64,000 bases of DNA from Paracentrotus lividus (lineage: Eukaryota; Echinodermata; Echinoidea; Camarodonta; Echinidae), in assembly GCA_940671915.1 (NCBI GenBank), contig CALNVZ010002974.1:14242456-14306455 (forward strand), written 5' to 3'. Positions 11,341 through 20,828 of this stretch are shown here, piece after piece (position 1 is the first letter of the stretch; each line of letters opens with the position of its first letter). The notes under the pieces were generated by a model, which was not told the origin of the DNA, made no database searches, and was given only the letters and a program-made list of their open reading frames with translations. Both the position numbers and the translations under genes were made by a program.

Positions 11341-11450
11341 AAGGAAAGAAAGAAAGAGAGAGTGTGTGTGAGAGAGGGAGAGAGAGAGAGAGGAAGAGGA
11401 AGAGAGAGGGAGAGATAGAGAGAGAGAGATCATAAGAGGGAGAGGGTCAG
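11341..11450. repeat. GA-rich microsatellite
   Basis: Interrupted (GA)n/(GGA)n tract. Confidence 0.85.
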
Positions 11451-11459
11451 AGAGACGTC

Positions 11460-11930
11460 AATTGATTAAATACAAAGATACGACATAGCGCCATCTGTGA
11501 CAGGTATTTAGATATTCTCTTTTTAGGGCATCGAATAAGTTCGAAGTTGTATTGGGAGATTCAATGCTGTGTCGTAACGGGACATTTTGACATCCTTTTA
11601 CATATTTTTGACATAAAAATTGGGACAATTTTTTGAATGATGGTGATCCTCAAGTAGTACCAGAAGGGACACAAGAACCAAGACTTAACTTGACTCGATT
11701 ACACATCTTTTACAATTGAAATTAAAAGTAGTACTGTGCCGTACGCGACACAAATTAACAGACAACACAAATTGACAAAAAGCAACAAAAGCATGGAATT
11801 GCCGTATTCATGTTGGTTGTCTAATCTTTTATTTACTTTACGTTGTTTCACGGTCATGATATAGCCAGTTACGACGTATTTCGAACAGAAAATGGTTGCT
11901 CAGGGAGATCAAAATTTAGGAGTCGTATCT
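11460..11930. other. Gene-free stretch
   Basis: No coding or repeat structure recognised by eye. Confidence 0.3.
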
Positions 11931-11931
11931 T

Positions 11932-12165
11932 AAAAGATTCCTCCAAGCTGGAGTTTGTATGTTTACAAAAATAAAGTAAAATTTATAAAGCACAACACTG
12001 AAAATTTCGTCAAAATCAGATGAGAAATAGCAAAGTTATGAACTATTTAGGTTTTGACATTTTTATAGTAAACAGTTCTTGGCATAACCATGATAACCTC
12101 AGGTATATCAAATAAGCAAACTGATGATGTCACACACCCCGTACTTCCTTTTTTTTTTTTTTTTT
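11932..12165 (-). repeat. MITE-like dispersed repeat, copy 1
   Basis: Reverse-complementary to 18060-18297: shared words include 'tttacaaaaataaagtaaaatttataaagc' split by mismatches, 'catcaaaatcagatgagaaatagcaaagttatgaa' type sequence, 'ttcttggcataaccatgataac' and 'gatgatgtcaca'. The outer end lies at a TTAA (11929 region), as in the TTAA-flanked MITE at 45771. Confidence 0.65.
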
Positions 12166-12990
12166 TTTAATTGTATGAAATACCAATTACCCAGATGTTC
12201 TGCCCCAAGGACATAAAAACAGCAATAACTCCTTGTGGAATGTTCAAGGTTACAAGTGCTTTTACTTATTTCAGTATGAAGGATAATTTCTTTTTTATAC
12301 GCAATGTATGACAAATTTGAAAAAGAAAATAGGTTTCATCTTCTTCTTCTATCTATATATTACAGAGTTGCTCGGTGGCCAATCTGACAAACCCTCGATC
12401 GTTATCCCATCACCTTTCATTATAAAAAGAAATTGGGCATAAAAAGAGACCAGTTGCCCACCACATAATTCGTTTTTGATAACGTGTGTTTTAATGCTGC
12501 TTTTTACATTCCGTTGCAAATAAAATAACACAAAATCAAGATTTATTAAACATTTGCAAATGACCAGTCCTAATTGTGACCAACTTGCAGAATCGTCGAT
12601 CGTTTTATGAAAATAGTTTGACTGCTAAAAGATGACGATTCGTTAAAAAATAATTATAAATCATTGATTTATGTTTAAATGCTGCTTTTTGAAATCCGTT
12701 ACAATTAAAATAACACAATTTTAAGGGTTTTGAAATAGTTTTCACGCAAATTCAAAAAGCTCGGTCCCATTCATTGTGTAAATTGTAGTGTTTCATGATT
12801 ATTAAAAAACGATAAGTTAAGATTTAAGTTAAACTTAGAGATCGACTTTCAAACCTATGCATACATTTATAAATAAATTCGACATAATTCTTCAACAAAT
12901 TTCAAAAATAGATAATTTCATTGAATAATTTTTTTTCCCTCTAATTATTAACACTATTTAATGAAATATATTGAAATGAAACGTGTGGAC
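12166..12990. repeat. Gene-free stretch with a diverged local duplication
   Basis: The segment 'atgctgctttttacattccg...aaataacac' at about 12495 recurs about 185 bp later at about 12680 with mismatches, so 12480-12800 looks like an old tandem duplication. No gene is seen. Confidence 0.4.
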
Positions 12991-12994
12991 AGGC

Positions 12995-13160
12995 AAGCTA
13001 GCTAGCTAAGTGCGCGGCATGTAAAATGGCATCGGTCTAGCCTGCCTGTACTCAATTAAGCTAGCTGCATGTGGATTCACAGCGCGCGGGCTAGCGCGGC
13101 ATGTAAAATCGCATCGGCCTGCGCTGCGCGCGCTGCGTAGCTAGCTAGCTGGCTAGGACT
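12995..13160. repeat. GC-rich GCTAGC/GCGC island
   Basis: A local GC-rich patch in AT-rich surroundings, with repeated AGCTAGCTAGC words at both ends and a duplicated segment GCGCGGCATGTAAAAT plus GCATCGG (about 13012 and 13095). The same CTAGCTG word is part of the hairpin at 18014-18049. It could be a transposon terminus; this is unproven. Confidence 0.4.
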
Positions 13161-13164
13161 CGAC

Positions 13165-13815
13165 TAATTAAATGTAGGTATACAAATTCGCATGACATTG
13201 GAAATGGATGATATGGAGCTCCAAAAGATGTGACAGAGTCTATGAATAGTTCACTCATAACCACAGGTAAGCGTTAAAATTCACTAAACCTGTAAACAAC
13301 AAATGAACTTGACAAGTACTACCATGACTAGATCATGAGTAGAGTACGACACACTTTCTGTCGGACACGTGGTTAATCGATCAAATGTTGGTCATGAATA
13401 TGTTGGTCATGAATGTGTTGTTCATGTTGTTGATTGTTATTGTTCATGTAATGTAATGATTGTTATTAAGTGTTATTATAATATACCCTTTTGTGGGAAT
13501 AATTGTGAGAAAAATATGTTCCCTGGCATTTATCATCATGGAATAAATCTCCAGTCAATTCAGCATGTTTAATGTTAGCGTGACGTACACACAAAGACAA
13601 AGTCAAAAGAGAAAAGTTGCAAATATTAAGGATTTTACTTTTTAGATTCATGAATAGACCCAGATGATCTAGATATCTTGATAGCATGCGCACAGGTGTG
13701 TTGTTATCAGTGTGACTGTCGCAAGAGGAACTTTTACCTTTCAAGACATAGATCTAGAATAGATTTAGATCTAACTGATAGAAATCTAATTATTTATTTT
13801 TTTTTATTGTATTTT
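13165..13815. other. Gene-free stretch
   Basis: Contains short local repeats of 'atgttggtcatgaat' near 13385-13420. No gene recognised. Confidence 0.3.
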
Positions 13816-13818
13816 AGG

Positions 13819-13870
13819 ACGCCTCAAATTATGTCCACTTCAGGTAGATTGTCAACTCATCCATACAAAG
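13819..13870 (+). other. Possible 5' untranslated exon of the Helitron-type gene
   Basis: A T-rich tract ending in TTTTAG is followed by about 52 nt and then a GTGAGC donor. It would splice toward the ATG at 14620. A second possible donor (CAAG|GTGAGTG) lies at 13986. Neither is confirmed. Confidence 0.2.
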
Positions 13871-14084
13871 GTGAGCAGTGCTCCAAGCCAAGTCAGACGA
13901 AGAAGAATTGAGCAGCTGTAGCCAATTGATGAAGATTCTTGCTACATGTTCAGATGAGTCCCTACTGACCCTAGACTATAGTCAAGGTGAGTGTAATAGA
14001 CCTCTTCTCATTAATTAAAAAAAAAAAAAAAATATAGGCCTATATCATAATGACTTTATGCTTGACTCTGTTGTGCTCTAACCA

Positions 14085-14465
14085 GGCGCGTATCCAGGAT
14101 TTGGCACCCCGGGGGGCCCGATGTGATTTTGATTTTGGCGCCCCCGACTGGTGGACCCAGAAAGGTACACCATATTTTTTTTCAACGTTACGCCGGGCAG
14201 GGAGGTGGGGAGCCAAAAGGTACACTCAAATTTTTTCATGTCATGCTGGCGGAGCGATAAATTTTTTTGGGGTCTGCGGCCAACCGTAAGGTCATATATA
14301 AACCATAGGGCTAGGTTTGACAGGTCAATCGCCTCAAATCATGTCCATATTTTATAGATTTTCCTTTTTGTTTGTTTTGTGTTTTTGTGTTTTTTGTTTG
14401 TTTTTGTTTTTTTTTACATTTTACTCAATTTGGCCCGTAAAGCCCCCCCCCCCTAGAATACACGC
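14085..14465 (+). mobile_element. hAT-like MITE A
   Basis: Begins CAGGCGCGTATCCAGGATTT and ends in the approximate inverse (ctagaatacACGCATG), enclosing C/G runs. The pre-insertion sequence is preserved nearby: 'tgactttatgcttcactctgttgtgctctaaactg' at 14523 is a duplicate of the left flank at 14048 and runs uninterrupted. The CAG...GGATCCAGG style of terminus is common in hAT-type MITEs; the assignment is by that resemblance. Confidence 0.55.
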
Positions 14466-14619
14466 ATGTTAACTGTCCTAGGTATTTATTTATTTTATCA
14501 TGATTATTATTTTATATTGCTAATGACTTTATGCTTCACTCTGTTGTGCTCTAAACTGTAAAGTCCTAGGTATTTATTTATTTTATCATGATTATTATTT
14601 GACATTGCTTTCAATACAT

Positions 14620-17083
14620 ATGCCGAAAAGAAGTAAAGCTTTTCCCCTTGGATGCCAGAAGAAGAGAAAGGAGAAAAAAAGTTCTACAATTTTAACTTCA
14701 AACCACTATGAAATTATGAGTGAAGTTAAAAATAAGGTAGGCCTAAACATCCTCATATTATGTTTACATGCGTGTGATCTGGGAGTTTTCGGGGCCCGGC
14801 GCCCCCCCCCCAGGTGGACACCCAAAAGGGTGCCAACATGACCTCAAAAGAGTGCCAAATTAACCCTAAATGGGCGCTAAATTTTGCTCGGACAGCATGA
14901 TGTGAACAAAATTGAGCGTACCTTTTGCCTCGCCTGGTGTAACGGGGAAAATTAGGGTGGATCCAACACTGGGGGAGACAAAATCAAAATCACATTGAGC
15001 CCTCCAGGGTGCCAAATCCTGGGTACGCGCCTGGTTTAACTTATTATATTCTTTTTATTAAAAAGATATAGGCCTAAGGAAGTAGGGGCTTACATGTTAA
15101 TTCTCATGTTCATGTTCATTCCAATTCCTCTTTAAAAAAAAAACGTTCCAATGAGGTGTTTTTGCAACATTACAGAACTTTGACATTCAAATTTTATTTC
15201 ATTTTATTTCATAATCAAGAACTATTCAATTGTTTATCGTTAGAATTGTTTCAATTAAAATTACTGAAAGTTTCTTAAATGCAATAGAAATATATAATTC
15301 TGATTTATGGAATCAATGACCAAAAACGAAATCTTTTTCCTCTCTCATTTCTTTAATTTAAAGTTGTCAATTTGGTTTACAATTGCATTTTTCAGAGTTT
15401 CTCATATGTAAGAAAAATAGATATATCTAATATTAGGAGGTAATTAAAAGAAAACTAATCATTTTTTTTTCTGAATTTTTTTTTAAATAACAGCCCTCCA
15501 ACACAACAGATACAACATGGATGTCAAGTAGCAGTGAAAGACATATATTACATGACCATGACTATGTCATTATTGAATCTCACAATGAAGGTACTACTTC
15601 AACTCATCACGATTCTTCAACTCAAGTTGAAAACAAGGTATGTATATATCAGTATTAATAGAAATATTAAATCATTAAATAAAAACTTAGTAAAAGGCAC
15701 ATTTCAAATAATTTGAAAAGTACAATGGTCATGAATTAGTTAATTGATAAGAATTTGTTTCAATTGAAATTCCTGACAGTTTCTTATATGCAGTAGAAAT
15801 ATATAATTCTAATTTATGGAAATAATGACCCCCCCCCCCCAAAAAAAAAAAAAAAAAAAAAAATCTTTTTCATTTCTCATTCCTTTAATTTACAGTTGTC
15901 GATTTTCTTTACAATTTCATTTTTCAGAGTTTCTTATGTTAAAAAAAAATTATATATCCGATATAAGGAGATAATTAAAAGAAAACTAATCATTTTTTTT
16001 CTCAATTTTTTTGTAAATTGTAACAGACAAATATAATTTTGATACATGGAATTAATGACAAAAAACTTATATTTTCCCTCTCTCATTTCTTTAATTTACA
16101 GTCCTCCACGACAACAGATAAAACAATCAGCAATGCACCCTCAATAAAAAGGACAAGGAGCAGTGAAGCACAGATATTACATGACCACGACTATGCAATT
16201 CTTGAATGTACTCCTTCAACTCATGACAATGATTCTTCAAGTCGAAATGAAAATGAGGTGTGTATACATCATTTAAATATTTAGTCATATATATTATTGT
16301 TATCTGCAGTTTGTTACTTTATTCTGATAACATTACTATATAGATTGAAATTAATTAAATATGGCCATATACATGTCCCATTAATAAGGATTCTAAATAG
16401 ATAGAAAAAGAACACACATGGTCATGTACATATGCATACCCAATTAATTATAATGCTCAATGATAAACATATTCCTTTATGAAAGTGCTAAGATATTTAA
16501 ATTGGATGAAATGATATTAAATACAAGAATGATTCTACATTTAAATGACATTATCTAACACGTCTTTAAAAAAAAATGTAATTTGCCGTCTCTAATTTTG
16601 TAAATTTATTGTTGCAATAATCTTTTTTTTTTCTTTTTTCTTCTACAGAACTCCATAACAACATTTTCAGAAGACAGCAGTGCAACCTCAAGTGTGAAAA
16701 CAAATAGTAGAGAAGAAAACATAGTTGAACATGGTAACGCTGTACTTCATATTGATGATCAACTAGAATCAACTGCAAATAATATTCCATCAGCACCAGG
16801 GATAGTGTTGGATTCACCGTACCCAGCAAGGAGGTACACCCCAGGACTGGACATATTTTTTATTAGTCAAATGAATTATAGTTGCCCACATTGTTGTGCC
16901 CTTCGATTCAAAGGAGAAATTATGAACTGTTGCCACAATGGCAAGGTTATCCTAGAGAAACTATCACCATATCCTCAAGAACTCAAAGAACTTCCACAAA
17001 ATGACACTGCAAATTCCAAACACTTTCTGAAAAACATAAGGAATTACAACAGTTCATTCTCCTTCGCATCAATGGGTGCCTAA
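14620..17083 (+). CDS. Four-exon gene ending in the Helitron Rep N-terminal zinc-binding module
   Basis: Exons: 14620-14736, 15494-15637, 16102-16257 and 16649-17083. All junctions have GT/AG sites (donors GTAGGC, GTATGT, GTGTGT; pyrimidine-rich acceptors) and are phase 0, giving 283 residues and TAA. Exon 1 starts MPKRSK and has a basic run (KKRKEKK), a likely nuclear localisation signal. Exons 1-4 each carry a version of one short acidic, Ser/Thr-rich unit (for example ILHDHDYVIIES, ILHDHDYAILEC). Exon 4 (residues 140-283) holds a Cys cluster, CPHCC at 218-222 and CC at 233-234 followed by HNGKV, then NIRNYNSSFSFASMGA at the end. In Helitron Rep/helicase proteins this arrangement (CxxC, CC..GKV, NIR.YN..F.FAS.GA) lies at the N-terminus before the HUH nuclease and helicase. 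Here the frame stops exactly after GA, so no nuclease or helicase can be made. A possible ATTAAA polyadenylation signal lies at 17200. It is either a truncated Helitron, a repressor-like product, or a captured gene. Confidence 0.75.
14769..15033 (-). mobile_element. hAT-like MITE B, inside intron 1
   Basis: Second copy of the family at 14085, opposite orientation: left end 'ATGCGTGTGATCTGGGAG', right end 'CTGGGTACGCGCCTG'. Flanks GTTTAC (left) and GTTTAAC (right) suggest a decayed target duplication of about 8 bp. Confidence 0.55.
15230..16110 (+). repeat. Tandem duplication of intron-exon unit
   Basis: Intron sequence at 15240-15490 ('ttgtttcaattaaaattactgacagtttctta', 'agaaatatataattct', 'ggaggtaattaaaagaaaactaatcat') recurs at 15755-16020, about 510 bp later, and a further partial copy precedes exon 3 (16030-16101). 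Exons 2 and 3 are paralogous, so whole intron-exon units were duplicated. Confidence 0.8.
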
Positions 17084-18013
17084 CTAAAACATGAACGAAG
17101 AGTAATATATATTGCAAATGTACAGTAACTTCATAAAAGAATGTAAACAAATGTATATAATGTAAATACGTTAAATTATGCAACATCATATTTCTCTGCA
17201 TTAAAATAATTATACAAAAAACGTAATCTGTTTCAATAATCCTAATTATATTTATCTAATATGTTGTGTTAAATATATTTAATGTATATAAGAAGTAACA
17301 TATATTTACACTGGAAACTTAAAATTACAACCCCCCCCCAACAAAAGGAGGACAAATTGGTAAAAATTTAAACGCAAAGAGCAAAAGTGAGAGAGATATA
17401 AATGAACGAATATTTGAAGAAGGAAGTATAAAAGAGACAACAAAAGATGAAAAATAAATATTATTAACAGCACCTTACTTCCGCAATATAACAATAAAAG
17501 TAAAAATGATAATAATAATCAGCCCAATTTTCATTTTTAGATAATTTTTTTTCAGCAGAGGTCCCCTTTTCAGTGCTTTTTATTAAAAAAAAAAAAAAAA
17601 AAATCACCTTCCCCCAAATATATAAAATGAATAAAAATCTCACAAAGCCAAATAAAATTAGGAGCAGATCTATGCAGGGGAAGGGGGGGGGTATGGGTAG
17701 ACATACAACCCACACCACCCCACCCCCCCCCCCTCCCCTCCCCTCCAAAAAAAATAATAATAATAAAAATAAATAAATAAATAAATTTAAATAATTAATT
17801 AAAAAAAATAAAAAATAACAAAATGTTAAAGAAAGAAGAACGAAGAAGGAGAACTAAGAGGTACAAGAAACTTAATCAGGCCCATATGGGGGCGGAGCAG
17901 GTTTAATATTTTTCCCAGGAGCCGAAGCATTTATCAATTTCGCGAAAGGCTTTAAAAAAAAAGGGTCGAGGGAATGAAAGAAACACTTTTTTCAAACTGT
18001 AGGGGTGGACCTG
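17084..18013. other. 3' flank of the Helitron-type gene
   Basis: Contains ATTAAA at 17200, homopolymer runs (C-run 17331, A-run 17584, G/C runs 17685-17745) and AT-rich filler. No further coding domain, in particular no Rep or helicase motif, is visible on either strand. Confidence 0.45.
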
Positions 18014-18049
18014 CTAGCTGTCCCGCCGCGTAGCGCCGGGTGCAGCTAG
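18014..18049 (+). mobile_element. Helitron-like 3' terminus: hairpin plus CTAG
   Basis: A 19-nt hairpin (CCCGCCGCGTAGCGCCGGG, 18022-18040, one mismatch, GTA loop) is followed after 5 nt by CTAG (18046-18049) and then T. Helitrons end in a short GC-rich hairpin and CTRR, inserted before T. An outer CTAGCTG/CAGCTAG pair extends the stem, which plain Helitrons need not have, so Helentron/Helitron2-type or another palindromic end is possible. Confidence 0.55.
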
Positions 18050-18059
18050 TATAATATAA

Positions 18060-18297
18060 TACACAAGAAGTAGGGGGACTGTGACATCATCAGCATCAGT
18101 GTGCTCATTTGAATATGCATGATGTTATCATGGTTATGCCAAGAACTGTTTCCTATAAAAATGTCAATATCAAAGAAATTCATAACTTTACTATTTCTCA
18201 TCCGATTTTGATGAAATTTTCATTGTCGTGCTTTTTAAATTTTACTTTACTTTTCAAAACATGTCAATTTCATCCCGGAGTCCTCCTTTAAAGACTG
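18060..18297 (+). repeat. MITE-like dispersed repeat, copy 2
   Basis: Reverse-complementary homologue of 11932-12165 (see there). The right end is GGAGTCCTCCTTTAAAG, at a TTAA-type site. Confidence 0.65.
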
Positions 18298-18299
18298 CA

Positions 18300-18668
18300 A
18301 GTGCGCGTGATATGATAAAATTAATTAATATCGTTTTTTTATTCAATATAATAATTTTGAACAAAAAGCACTGCTTCAAGCAAAAATATTTTCATACGAA
18401 TTATTATGTAACTCAATAACAGTGATTAGTGTATGAGAGATACTGTGTTTATGGTTATCTTGAAATAGTTATCAAAACCAAATGGAGGGGCAATGTGCCC
18501 CTACCATAGTTTCCACGCAATTTCAGTATTAAAAATTTACAGACCTGTAGAGAGAAATATTTTAATAAACGTTTTGTTTGGGTATGACATTCCATGTTGC
18601 TATGACCTATGGCAACCTCAAAATAGCAAACATTTAACTCAAATATTGGGTCATTTTCTATAGCCATG
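18300..18668. other. Gene-free stretch
   Basis: Nothing recognised apart from AT-rich sequence. Confidence 0.3.
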
Positions 18669-19337
18669 CACTGCAAAAAACTGGGGACCACACCCACTGG
18701 TGTTATATTAACACCAATTTTAGTGTTAGAAATACATTATTAAAACTATTGGGTGTTATTTGAACACCACATTCTGGTGTTAATTTGACACTTTTCATGG
18801 TGTTAATTTCGAATTTGATTTCAGTGGTGTAAATCCATATAGAATGCTATTCATCTGGGGGATATTACGTAATAATACAAAGCGTAATCCCCCTGATGAA
18901 TAGATAGCGCGAGCGGATTTACATGTTTACGCTCGTGAGTGGTTGATTTGATACTTGTTGGTGTTAATTTAACACCAATCGGTGTGGTCGCATATAGATT
19001 CCAGGGCCGGTGTTAAATAACACCAGCTTTTGGTGTAAAAAAAATATTCAGTTAACTTCATAAACTAAAGCTAAATTTGCTGCTATATTTGTGTTTATGA
19101 TATCTATGACTGAAATATATCAAATGATATTACTCTTCTGCTCTTACCTGCAAAAATTTCAACAAAGTGTTCTTTTCAGAATTTGTCTTGACACTGCACT
19201 CTAAAAACTGAAGTGCTGTTTTTAGCTCTTCAGAGGCTGAAATTAGCACTTTTTAAGTGCTTGCATAGTGACTGCACTCAAAGTGCTGTTTTAGCACTTT
19301 CACGTGAGCTGAACTTTCTGCAAAAATGGGCAAAAAC

Positions 19338-19418
19338 GGCGTGACATCCTTGGGATTCGAACCTGGGTCCCCTGCATGAGAAGCGCTGACGAGCATATTA
19401 GACCAATTCGCATCTTAT
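19338..19418 (-). repeat. tRNA-like module inside nested element
   Basis: On the minus strand 'gaattggtctaatatgc' resembles an A box and GGTTCGAATCCC is a good B box, separated by about 50 nt. Acceptor pairing is not maintained, so this is tRNA-derived rather than a tRNA gene. Confidence 0.35.
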
Positions 19419-19513
19419 GATTACTAGCAGATCATATTGTTGCATGATGAACTTTTTTTCAAATTTGCCTTAATCATCTACTATGCTTTCATAATTAAAT
19501 CCAGTTAGCGAGA

Positions 19514-19592
19514 TCTCCGTTGGTCTATTGGTAACGGTCAGCGGTACTCTTCCATGTCTAGGTGGAACCCGGTTCGAATCCCATACCGACAT
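19514..19592 (+). repeat. tRNA-like module inside nested element
   Basis: 'tggtctattggtaacgg' resembles an A box and GGTTCGAATCCC is the B box. The T-stem and acceptor pairing are poor, so a functional tRNA is unlikely. Confidence 0.35.
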
Positions 19593-19821
19593 TGAACATT
19601 TTTGTTGTTGATAAATTAACACTTGGGCAAGTGCTAAAATAGCATTTCAGGCGCTGATCTAGCACTTGAAGTGCAGTCACTATACGAGCACCCAGAAATG
19701 AGCACTTCCGTTTTTAGAGTGTAAGTGGTGTTAGAGAGATAGCAATCTAATTCCGAAATTTAACACCACAAACTTAACACCCGCATGGTGTTGCATATTT
19801 AACACCAGCGTTTTTGCAGTG

Positions 19822-20648
19822 TATCCATAAGGAATAATTTTTTCAGTGTTATCAACATGAATGATCAAGAGGGGGGGGGGATCGCAATGTCAGTAATATA
19901 CAAGAAACCAGTGACTATAAAGTATACTTCCCTTTATGAATTTGTAAAAAGAAAAAAGAAAAATAAAGGAAAAATAAAAGATGAATAAATAAACAAATGA
20001 ATAAATGAAATGAAAAAAAGAAAATAATAAAAAGAAAAAAAAGGGACAGAAAATTTGTATACCATTGTACTTAGGCGTATTATTTCTTGCTATTTTTCGC
20101 GTTTGTAGGTCGGTCTTTCACAACACATTTTCATTATAATATTCATTTCCTAAGTGGCCTGAAGATCCACTTAAAATAGTAAACAATTTAAGTTACTGAA
20201 TAATAAATCAAAAATCAACACAAGAAGAAATCAACTCGTACTGAACTCTTAGCTTGTTTGAAACGTAATCGATCTTTGCATTCCCTTCTTTTGGCAGCGG
20301 TGCATGATGTTTACTGGTAATAATTGTCAGAAATCATTTGCACTGTATTTGCAAAGTCTGGCGATAAGAACAAGTTCTGTTCTGTATAATTATAGTTGGT
20401 TAGGAATTCACACAAATAAAACAAATATCTGTTCATTCTTCATATAAAGTTTAAAGCTTACAAGCATGCTTTATTCATGAACTATTGATCATTTGCTTCA
20501 AACCACAATTGGTTCCCAGGACTTACATTATGTCTCATAATTATATTGTAAACAATAATTGGCATAATGTAATTCCATAAATAAAAGAGATTTACCACAA
20601 TATTACTTATGACTAATATTGAGAAGATATTCCTATGTAAAGTTTAGA
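19822..20648. other. Gene-free stretch
   Basis: Includes a G-run at 19870 and A-rich low-complexity sequence at 19950-20045. No gene seen. Confidence 0.3.
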
Positions 20649-20649
20649 C

Positions 20650-20828
20650 CACGATATATTAAACTATGATGTTTCAAAACAAGAACTCAAGAAATATTAA
20701 CCAGATTTCAAGAACTTCCGTTTATAGTTTAATCAATAAAGGTATACCTTAAACAATGATATTTTATACGTGAACTCAAGAAATATTAACCCAGATTTCA
20801 AGAACTTCGTTTATAGATTAATCAACAA
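20650..20828 (+). repeat. 90-bp tandem duplication
   Basis: 'gaactcaagaaatattaa' (20682 and 20772) and 'agatttcaagaacttc' recur with a 90-bp offset; about 90% alike by eye. Confidence 0.7.

Larger units (their letters stand above)
19197..19721. mobile_element. Nested CACTA-like element with AAGTGC subterminal repeats
   Basis: TIRs CACTCTAAAAAC / GTTTTTAGAGTG bound 525 bp. AAGTGCT/AGCACTT words repeat near both ends, a different motif from the host element. Two tRNA-like segments face each other inside. Confidence 0.6.
18669..19821. mobile_element. CACTA-like non-autonomous element with GGTGTTA subterminal repeats
   Basis: Terminal inverted repeats CACTGCAAAAA / TTTTTGCAGTG bound 1153 bp. 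TGGTGTTA and its complement TAACACCA recur many times near both ends, the subterminal-repeat pattern typical of CACTA/EnSpm-type transposons, whose ends also start CACTR. No transposase frame is present. A second element (19197-19721) lies inside. A clear target duplication could not be seen. Confidence 0.6.

Noticed and set aside
17464..17776. Gly/Pro/Lys-rich frames
   Set aside because: They are translations of homopolymer G, C and A runs.
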